Shown here piece after piece: positions 7,233 through 12,603 of a stretch of DNA of 17,189 nucleotides (the first letter of the stretch is position 1; each line of letters begins with the position of its first letter). The position numbers and the translations under genes were made by a program. Below the pieces are notes generated by a model, which searched no databases, had not been told where the DNA came from, and worked only from the letters and a program-made list of their open reading frames with translations. The DNA comes from Candidatus Methanoperedentaceae archaeon (GTDB taxonomy: Archaea > Halobacteriota > Methanosarcinia > Methanosarcinales > Methanoperedenaceae): the NCBI GenBank assembly GCA_014859785.1, contig JACUTP010000020.1:1-17189 (forward strand), read 5' to 3'.

Positions 7233-7370
7233 ATGGCAAAATATCGATGTGTTTGCAATTATGTCTATGATGAGGAAAAAGAGGACAAAAGATTCAGCGA
7301 TCTTCCTTCTGATTGGAAATGCCCTTTATGCAATGCACCCAAAACTTCATTTGAACTGCTTGAAAGCTAA
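7233..7370 (+). CDS. Short rubredoxin with C-x-C first knuckle
   Basis: Rubredoxins are small one-iron electron carriers, in anaerobes often serving oxygen and superoxide reduction. The start is fixed by a full ribosome-binding site, AAGGAGGA (7221-7228), five bases before this ATG. The longer frame from 7074 has no family sequence. The 45-residue protein keeps YxY-D near 10-13, DLPSDWKCPLC (Cys30, Cys33) and the K-x-x-FE end. The loop between the two knuckles is about seven residues short, as in the 45-residue Desulfovibrio form. The first knuckle reads C-V-C-N-Y (Cys6, Cys8), one residue shorter than the usual C-x-x-C-G-Y. All four cysteines are still present. The call is firm; whether the knuckle alters redox behaviour is unknown. 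Confidence 0.9.
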   Translation: MAKYRCVCNYVYDEEKEDKRFSDLPSDWKCPLCNAPKTSFELLES

Positions 7371-7416
7371 AATTGAGCTATAATCGCTTAAAATATCCCG
7401 AATAAATACTGCTGGT

Positions 7417-7433
7417 AAATTAAAATGGTAAAA
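7417..7433 (-). terminator. T-rich end of the tRNA transcript
   Basis: Read on the minus strand, the bases after the tRNA 3' end are ATTTTACCATTTTAATT. These T-runs are the usual archaeal stop signal for a tRNA transcript. Confidence 0.4.
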
Positions 7434-7508
7434 TGGGCCCGACCGGATTTGAACCGGTGACCGCCCGGTTATGAGCCGGGCGCTCTGACCGGACTAAGCT
7501 ACGGGCCC
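7434..7508 (-). tRNA. tRNA with CAT anticodon (elongator Met, or Ile2)
   Basis: The minus strand folds into a complete cloverleaf. The acceptor is GGGCCCG/CGGGCCC (7 pairs), the anticodon arm CCCGG-CTCATAA-CCGGG, the T arm ACCGG-TTCAAAT-CCGGT, with discriminator A and no encoded CCA. It is not the initiator, because the first pair is G-C rather than the A-U of archaeal initiators. CAT anticodons serve both elongator Met and the AUA-reading Ile tRNA, whose C34 becomes agmatidine in archaea. The body sequence alone does not let me separate them; Met is the default call. Confidence 0.93.
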
Positions 7509-7542
7509 CTGAAACCTCCGTCCGGCATATTAGTTAATTCAA

Positions 7543-7615
7543 CGCCGCCAACAGGGCTCGAACCTGTGACATTCTGGTTAACAGCCAGACACTCTACCAA
7601 CTGAGTTATAGCGGC
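7543..7615 (-). tRNA. tRNA-Asn (GTT)
   Basis: The minus strand gives a 73-base cloverleaf. The acceptor is GCCGCTA/TGGCGGC with one T-G pair and discriminator G. The D arm contains AGTTGGTAGA, the anticodon arm is TCTGG-CTGTTAA-CCAGA, and the T arm carries TTCGAGC. The anticodon GTT assigns it to Asn. CCA is not encoded. It lies 34 bases upstream of the CAT tRNA on the same strand, and both probably come from one transcript. Confidence 0.96.
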
Positions 7616-7647
7616 TCAATCACGGGTTTTCCTAAACTACATACTTC

Positions 7648-7655
7648 AATTTAAG
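7648..7655 (-). promoter_or_regulatory. Promoter of the two tRNA genes
   Basis: On the minus strand CTTAAATT precedes tRNA-Asn by 33 bases. A start about 26 bases downstream falls near 7625, leaving a leader of about 10 bases. Confidence 0.5.
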
Positions 7656-7710
7656 CCTTTTGTTGTTATTGGGTTTTCTTTTTACATCTGATTCTAACAA
7701 GGGGTGATTG

Positions 7711-7723
7711 TGGAAACTTTCCA
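7711..7723. promoter_or_regulatory. 13-base perfect dyad upstream of the copper ATPase gene
   Basis: TGGAAA-C-TTTCCA is a perfect palindrome around one central base. It lies about 40 bases upstream of the copA TATA candidate, where an archaeal activator would bind, and about 57 bases behind the divergent tRNA TATA box. It is a candidate metal-responsive regulator site by position only. Confidence 0.35.
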
Positions 7724-7759
7724 GCCATACCATTTTTAATATGAATAAAGAAATTACTG

Positions 7760-7767
7760 TTTATATT
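7760..7767 (+). promoter_or_regulatory. copA TATA box
   Basis: TTTATATT would start transcription near 7790 and give a leader of about 55 bases with the ribosome-binding site AGGAG at 7834-7838. A later AT-rich box (AATTAATA, near 7818) would give a nearly leaderless transcript, which fits less well with the clear ribosome-binding site. Confidence 0.4.
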
Positions 7768-7846
7768 TTCAATTCTTAAACCAGAACTGACATAATCAAT
7801 AAACACTCAACAACACCAATTAATATTTGCCACAGGAGAATCCTAA

Positions 7847-10597
7847 TTGGAAGATGCTATAATAAAAGTCAAGGGAATGATGTGCGGCCACTGTGAAAAA
7901 ACAGTAAACGAAGCAGTAACCGGCGTAAAAGGTGTCACCAGGACTTCAGTAGATCTGGAAAAAGGAGAAGTAAAAGTCTCATTTGATACTTCAGTAACAG
8001 ATATTGAAGCAATAACCAATGCAATCACCATGTCAGGTTATGAGGTGGAAGAAAATAATGAATCCTGCCCTGTTCCCCCCTTAACCGGGCAGGTTTCAAC
8101 CTCACCTGATTTAAAAGAAGGAGCAAAAGAGGGTGAACTGAAAAAAACGACTCTGAATATCACAGGAATGACCTGTGCTTCGTGTGCCCAGAATATCGAG
8201 AAGGCACTGAATAAAGTAGATGGTGTTATTAAAGCATCAGTCAATTTCTCGTTTGAAAAAGCCTCTGTTGAGTATGATACTGCCAGAGTCGATCTCAGTA
8301 TACTTGAAAAAACCATAACAGGTCTGGGTTACGGTGTTGGTAAAAATGAGCTTGTCCTGAAAATCGGGGGTATGCACTGTGCTTCATGTGCAGTCAACAT
8401 TGAGAAAGCACTTGTAAAAACAGATGGAATAATTACAGCTAACGTGAGCTTTCCGCTTGAACAAACCAGGATAAATTATGATCCTGGACTTGTTTCGGTA
8501 CCTGAAATTAAAAAAATAATCGAGAATGTAGGTTACACAGCCTCTGAGAAAATTGAGAAGACAGAAGCAGATAGGGAGCAAAGAGCCAGGGAAGCCGAAA
8601 TAAAACGGCAGAAAATAAATTTTATAATCGCATTTGTCCTCGCAGTTCCCATCTCCCTGGGTGATATGGGTAGAAATATAGCGTTATTAGCGCCGTATTC
8701 ACCTGAAATACTCCAGAACGACATGATACTTTTCGTCCTTGCTACTATAGTAATGCTCTTCCCGGGACGGCAGTTTTTCGAGGGTACATACAGAGGATTA
8801 AAACACGGTGTTACTGACATGAACCTGCTAATAGCAACAGGAACCGGTGCTGCATATACCATCAGTGTTGCTGCCACGTTCCTCGACCTGGGGGAAGCAT
8901 ACAAACATACATACTATGATACGGCAGCGCTGCTTATTATGTTCATAGTTCTCGGGAGGTATCTTGAGGCACTGACAAAAGGAAAGACCTCAGAAGCAAT
9001 CAGGAAACTTATGGGACTCCAGGCAAAGACCGCCCGTATCATAGTGAACGGTGAAGAAAAAGAGATACCTGTTGAGGATGTAATGGTCAATGATATCGTC
9101 GTTGTAAGGCCAGGGGAAAAAATACCTGTTGACGGGAAAGTTATTGAGGGTCTTACTGCTGTGGATGAATCAATGATAACCGGAGAAAGCATCCCTGTTG
9201 AAAAGACAGTGGGTGATGAAGCAATCGGAGCCACGATGAATAAGACCGGCATGATAAAGTTCAGTGCAACAAAAGTCGGCTCTGACACAGCTCTTGCCCA
9301 GATAATCAAACTGGTTGAAGACGCCCAGACCCAGAAAGCACCCATACAGAAGCTTGCCGACATTGTTGCAGGGCATTTTATCCTTGCAGTGCATATGTTT
9401 GCGCTTGTTACATTCTTTTTCTGGTTCTTTATCGGATTTGAATATCTCAACGTGCCAGCTACTTTCGGGATGGGAATGACGTCTCCATTCCTGTTTTCGC
9501 TGCTGATTTCAATTACAGTATTGATAATCTCCTGCCCGTGTGCGGTTGGTCTTGCCACCCCTACTGCGATCATGGTGGGTACCGGAAAAGGGGCTGAGAA
9601 CGGCATATTGATTAAAGGAGGTGAGGCTCTTGAGAGGGCGCAGAAACTTGACACCATTGTATTTGACAAGACAGGCACCCTGACAAAAGGTGAGCCTGCT
9701 CTTACTGACGTGTTCTCCCTGAATGGGAATGAAAATGAAGTATTGAAGCTTGCAGCCATTGCGGAGAAGGGGTCAGAGCACCCCCTGGGAGAAGCCATCC
9801 TGAAAGGTGCAAAAGAACGCGGAATAGAAGTTCCGGATTCAGAAACATTCAGCGCTGTACCTGGGCATGGTGTTGAAGCAGGATTCGAAGGTAAAAGAAT
9901 ACTGGTTGGTACCCGGAAAATGATGACAGATAACGGCATGAACATAACTCCATATGAAAACAGGATGGAAGAGCTTGAAAACGACGGCAAGACAGCCATG
10001 CTTGTATCGCTGGACAGCCAGCTGGCAGGAATAATAGCAGTGGCAGATACCCTGAAAGAACATTCAAAAGATGCAGTATGGGAACTGCATAAAATGGGAT
10101 ACAAGGTAGCCATGATAACAGGTGACAATAAAAGAACAGCAGATGCCATAGCAAAACAGGTGGGTATCGACATCGTGCTGTCGGAAGTGCTTCCTGAGGA
10201 TAAGGCAGTGGAGATCAAAAAACTGCAGGCTGAAGGCAGAAAGGTCGCTATGGTCGGGGATGGTATAAACGATGCCCCGGCTCTCATGCAGTCAGATGTG
10301 GGTATCGCTATCGGAAGCGGTACTGATGTTGCTATTGAATCTGCCCAGATGGTATTGATAAAAAATGACGTCCGGGATGTAAGTTCAGCTATCAGGCTCA
10401 GCAAGCTTACACTCAGGAAGATAAAACAGAACCTTTTCTGGGCTTTCTTTTATAATACAATAGGAATTCCCATTGCGGCGGGTATATTGTATCCGTTCCT
10501 GGTGAATCCCGCAATTGCCGCTGCTGCCATGGCAACAAGTTCTGTATCAGTGACTATGAACACACTGCTCATGAAGCGTATAAAATTAAAGAGGTGA
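7847..10597 (+). CDS. copA: Copper-translocating P1B-type ATPase with three metal-binding domains
   Basis: This is a membrane pump that exports Cu+ (or Ag+) at the cost of ATP. The 916 residues start at TTG 7847, eight bases after AGGAG; no ATG lies nearby upstream. Three heavy-metal domains come first, with CxxC pairs at 13/16 (GMMCGHC), 110/113 (GMTCASC) and 178/181 (GMHCASC). A low-complexity linker at about 70-100 separates the first from the second. About eight membrane helices follow. TGES is at 445-448, the transport-site CPC at 563-565, the phosphorylated Asp607 is in DKTGT, an SEHPLG motif sits in the nucleotide domain, and GDGIND is at 804-809. YNTIG and MATSS in the last two helices are the Cu+ subgroup signatures. 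The stop overlaps the ribosome-binding site of the next gene. Confidence 0.95.
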   Translation: MEDAIIKVKGMMCGHCEKTVNEAVTGVKGVTRTSVDLEKGEVKVSFDTSVTDIEAITNAITMSGYEVEENNESCPVPPLTGQVSTSPDLKEGAKEGELKKTTLNITGMTCASCAQNIEKALNKVDGVIKASVNFSFEKASVEYDTARVDLSILEKTITGLGYGVGKNELVLKIGGMHCASCAVNIEKALVKTDGIITANVSFPLEQTRINYDPGLVSVPEIKKIIENVGYTASEKIEKTEADREQRAREAEIKRQKINFIIAFVLAVPISLGDMGRNIALLAPYSPEILQNDMILFVLATIVMLFPGRQFFEGTYRGLKHGVTDMNLLIATGTGAAYTISVAATFLDLGEAYKHTYYDTAALLIMFIVLGRYLEALTKGKTSEAIRKLMGLQAKTARIIVNGEEKEIPVEDVMVNDIVVVRPGEKIPVDGKVIEGLTAVDESMITGESIPVEKTVGDEAIGATMNKTGMIKFSATKVGSDTALAQIIKLVEDAQTQKAPIQKLADIVAGHFILAVHMFALVTFFFWFFIGFEYLNVPATFGMGMTSPFLFSLLISITVLIISCPCAVGLATPTAIMVGTGKGAENGILIKGGEALERAQKLDTIVFDKTGTLTKGEPALTDVFSLNGNENEVLKLAAIAEKGSEHPLGEAILKGAKERGIEVPDSETFSAVPGHGVEAGFEGKRILVGTRKMMTDNGMNITPYENRMEELENDGKTAMLVSLDSQLAGIIAVADTLKEHSKDAVWELHKMGYKVAMITGDNKRTADAIAKQVGIDIVLSEVLPEDKAVEIKKLQAEGRKVAMVGDGINDAPALMQSDVGIAIGSGTDVAIESAQMVLIKNDVRDVSSAIRLSKLTLRKIKQNLFWAFFYNTIGIPIAAGILYPFLVNPAIAAAAMATSSVSVTMNTLLMKRIKLKR

Positions 10598-10602
10598 AAT
10601 AT

Positions 10603-10827
10603 ATGGACAAGAATCTGGGGTACTGGAGTGTGCTTGCAAGTGTTGCAACCTCACTTATTATTGTAGTCCTGTTCTACATATCAGGAATGCAGAAAGTCAG
10701 CGAGAACCCTGCCATGTACTCAGCTGTGGACGTTTATGGGGGGGCGGTATTCGCATTCATTCTTTCCATGATAGTATCCGCTTCTATCTGGCCGGGAATT
10801 ATTGAAAAATACAAAAAATCCAGTTAG
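10603..10827 (+). CDS. Small two-helix membrane protein coupled to copA
   Basis: I do not recognise the family. The 74 residues have two hydrophobic segments at about 8-26 and 45-65, joined by a short polar loop with a conserved-looking YSAVDVYGG stretch, and a basic tail (EKYKKSS). The start at ATG 10603 is favoured over GTG 10594, because GAGGTGA (10591-10597) is a good ribosome-binding site for it and overlaps the copA stop. This arrangement implies co-translation with the copper ATPase. There are no cysteines or histidines; two methionines (residues 29 and 38) lie at the loop. A role as an ATPase accessory or stability factor is a guess from position only. Its stop lies 3 bases from the convergent gene. 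Confidence 0.75.
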   Translation: MDKNLGYWSVLASVATSLIIVVLFYISGMQKVSENPAMYSAVDVYGGAVFAFILSMIVSASIWPGIIEKYKKSS

Positions 10828-10830
10828 ACT

Positions 10831-11451
10831 TTAGCAGGGACCGCCGGAACAATCAGAACAGGTTGTGGAGCCGGTTGTTTCCACACCCAGGAATTTAACA
10901 CCTTCAAGGTCTGCACCGCACATGTTTGCACCATCAAGGTTTGTACCTATCAGTATAGCATCCTTCAGGTTCGCACCTGTAAGGTTCGCCTGTTTCATGT
11001 CAGCCCCGATAATTAAAGAACTACCGAGGTCTGCATTATGGAGGTACGCATTGTCCATATTTACCCCGATAATAACAGCCCCCCTGAAATCCCTGCCTTC
11101 AAGATCCGTACCATTCATGTTCGAACCTACCAGCAACCTGCCGCCCGGGTACTTATCTTCCAGTTTGATTGCATCCGTACCCCCATCTTTTGAACCGGGA
11201 ACAGCCCCTGCAAATACCAGGAAAATAACCCCTGTGATAATGATTAACCCGAAAAGTACACCCAGGATATAATGCATCCTTGATTCTGTGTTTCTGACAA
11301 TAATATCCAGCCCTATCAGTATGAGGATAACAGGCCAGAAATTCCAGAGAATGCTCCGGATACTCAGGGAAACAAATCCAAGGTTAGCAGCCAGCAGTAT
11401 GAAGCCCGCAGTTATCAATAAAAGTGGTCCTATAATTCCTGGTCTGTTCAT
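10831..11451 (-). CDS. Membrane protein with LiaF-like helices and pentapeptide-repeat tail
   Basis: Function is unknown. The 206-residue reading has three hydrophobic segments at about 6-26, 33-51 and 59-83. The first two resemble the LiaI/LiaF-type membrane region. A 20-residue linker leads to a pentapeptide-repeat domain at 106-190, predicted to form a right-handed quadrilateral beta-helix. The repeats are unusually regular: four copies of 20 residues (106-125, 126-145, 146-165, 166-185), each opening with a LIIG-like stretch. The protein ends in a small Cys/Gly-rich tail (Cys198, 201, 206), with Cys178 in the last repeat. The start at 11451 overlaps the stop of the upstream PspC gene by 4 bases (ATGA); an in-frame extension to 11535 lies inside that gene and lacks support. 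Confidence 0.85.
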   Translation of the reverse strand: MNRPGIIGPLLLITAGFILLAANLGFVSLSIRSILWNFWPVILILIGLDIIVRNTESRMHYILGVLFGLIIITGVIFLVFAGAVPGSKDGGTDAIKLEDKYPGGRLLVGSNMNGTDLEGRDFRGAVIIGVNMDNAYLHNADLGSSLIIGADMKQANLTGANLKDAILIGTNLDGANMCGADLEGVKFLGVETTGSTTCSDCSGGPC

Positions 11452-11918
11452 TTTCTGTACCTTGAGCGTGAGATAAGAAGCCATACCCCGAGCAGGATAA
11501 GGATAACAGGAATGATTATATCCCTTTTCAGCCACCAGAACATGTTCAGCCTATCCAGGAGAAGGAACAAACCAAGCAGGACAAGGAGTGCCCCAAACCA
11601 CCTGGCTTTTGACGGCTCCTGTTTTTTATCAAACGTATCAATCCTCTTTTCCATCTCCTCACCAGCTTTTTTTAAATTTTCTCCAATTTCCTTGATGTTC
11701 TCATTAACCGTCTCTTTTGGCGTCATCTTAACCTTATCCGCAGCCGGCATGATAATAACCAGAATAATATACAGAATGATGCCCAAACCGTTAACGAATG
11801 TGAACAAAACAAAAGCCAGCCTGACAATTACCGGGTCAACTTCAAAGTGCTCGGCAAGACCACCACACACCCCATCGATTATTTTATCTTTTCTGCTCTT
11901 TTTAAGCTTTGTTGCCAT
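11448..11918 (-). CDS. PspC-domain membrane protein
   Basis: PspC domains occur in bacterial phage-shock envelope-stress systems, and related proteins occur in archaea; the archaeal role is not established. The 156 residues contain the PspC domain at about 5-60 (DGVCGGLAEHFEVDPVIVRL, then a hydrophobic helix 36-58), a charged probable coiled coil at 66-100, and a second membrane module at 106-150 of LiaI/LiaF-like type. That module matches the N-terminus of the next gene in the operon (PVILILLG here, PVILILIG there). AGGAG (11926-11930) precedes the start by seven bases. No PspA homologue is visible nearby. Confidence 0.88.
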   Translation of the reverse strand: MATKLKKSRKDKIIDGVCGGLAEHFEVDPVIVRLAFVLFTFVNGLGIILYIILVIIMPAADKVKMTPKETVNENIKEIGENLKKAGEEMEKRIDTFDKKQEPSKARWFGALLVLLGLFLLLDRLNMFWWLKRDIIIPVILILLGVWLLISRSRYRK

Positions 11919-11928
11919 GTTCCAACTC

Positions 11929-11966
11929 CTGAACAGGCAATATAACCTGTCAGTTACTATTAATTT
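11929..11966 (-). promoter_or_regulatory. PspC-gene promoter with an imperfect dyad
   Basis: CTGAACAGG (11929-11937) and CCTGTCAG (11946-11953) form a near-perfect inverted repeat with one extra A in the first arm. They flank an 8-base AT-rich centre that reads TTATATTG on the minus strand. An upstream AAATTAATAG (about 11957-11966) is a better-placed TATA box, giving a short leader that carries AGGAG. The dyad would then lie at the transcription start and touch the ribosome-binding site, a typical place for a repressor operator. It could also act as an RNA hairpin. Confidence 0.4.
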
Positions 11967-12110
11967 TACAGGGATATTGTTGCCACTATTTATTTAACAT
12001 TTTCCTTCATCACCGATTTTCGTCAGCCGTTTATATTCCATAAAAAATAAACCTTTTTTTCACCAAATCATCTCGAAGGATAACGTTTTTCAATAAATAC
12101 CTCTACAGAA

Positions 12111-12132
12111 TATGTTCCATTCGTGGAACATA
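12111..12132. repeat. Perfect 9-bp hairpin with TTCG loop
   Basis: TATGTTCCA (12111-12119), TTCG, TGGAACATA (12124-12132). The stem is perfect and UUCG is an exceptionally stable tetraloop (most so when closed by C-G; here the closing pair is A-T). It lies about 90 bases before the transposase remnant and may belong to the left end of the lost insertion element. The stretch between 11970 and 12110 shows AT-rich sequence with no gene. Confidence 0.5.
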
Positions 12133-12162
12133 AAACATCTTGTATTCCAACCATAGATTAAC

Positions 12163-12183
12163 ATACCATGGCAATTATGGTAT
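12163..12183. repeat. 7-bp inverted repeat upstream of the transposase remnant
   Basis: ATACCAT (12163-12169) and ATGGTAT (12177-12183) flank GGCAATT. Together with the TTCG hairpin it gives the remnant a structured leader. Foldback leaders that limit read-through translation are known in several insertion sequences; that it did so here is inference. Confidence 0.35.
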
Positions 12184-12219
12184 AGAAATCCACTTAAAAC
12201 AGCCCTTTCAGCCTAAAAT

Positions 12220-12603
12220 ATGCGATGATATGAAGCCTTAAGAGCCTATTTCCTGGAATCATTAACTCAAAAAGAAGCTGCAAAAAGAGCAGGATATTCC
12301 ATATCCACATTCCAATCTCTCGTCAGCAATTTCCAAAACGGAAAAGTCGAATTCTTTGTAAAACCACAATATGGACATAATAGAAGACAAGCTTCGGATT
12401 TCATACATGAGAGAATCGTTCCACTCAGAACAAAAAAGAACACGCTTCTTCCGCCAATTTCAACAGCAATAGATCTCTATCAAATTGAAAGCTACAGATT
12501 CGAATGTCAGGTCGGCGGAATATACTACTTCATACCGTATATTCTTCAAACCGGATTGTATCAACTGGTATCATCAGCACCATTCCCGGAAACTTCCCGA
12601 ATA
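12220..12603 (+). pseudogene. N-terminal remnant of an insertion-sequence transposase
   Basis: The frame starting ATG-CGA-TGA at 12220 continues after the stop with YEALRAYFLESLTQKEAAKR and a helix-turn-helix (GYSISTFQSLV). It then has a Lys/Pro-rich linker and FECQVGGIYYFIPYILQTG. This is the layout of the DNA-binding N-terminal region of large DDE-type transposases common in methanogen-related archaea; I do not assign the IS family. Codon 3 is a stop. The catalytic part is missing: homology-like sequence ends where the frame runs into the antisense of glyS, around 12577-12610. The frame stays open by chance to 12777. The exact right boundary is uncertain. Confidence 0.7.

Noticed and set aside
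8914..10404. Long minus-strand open frame of 496 codons opposite copA
   Set aside because: It is an antisense shadow of a well-conserved gene: Ser/Pro/Ile-rich without any domain, and the plus strand has every P-type ATPase motif.
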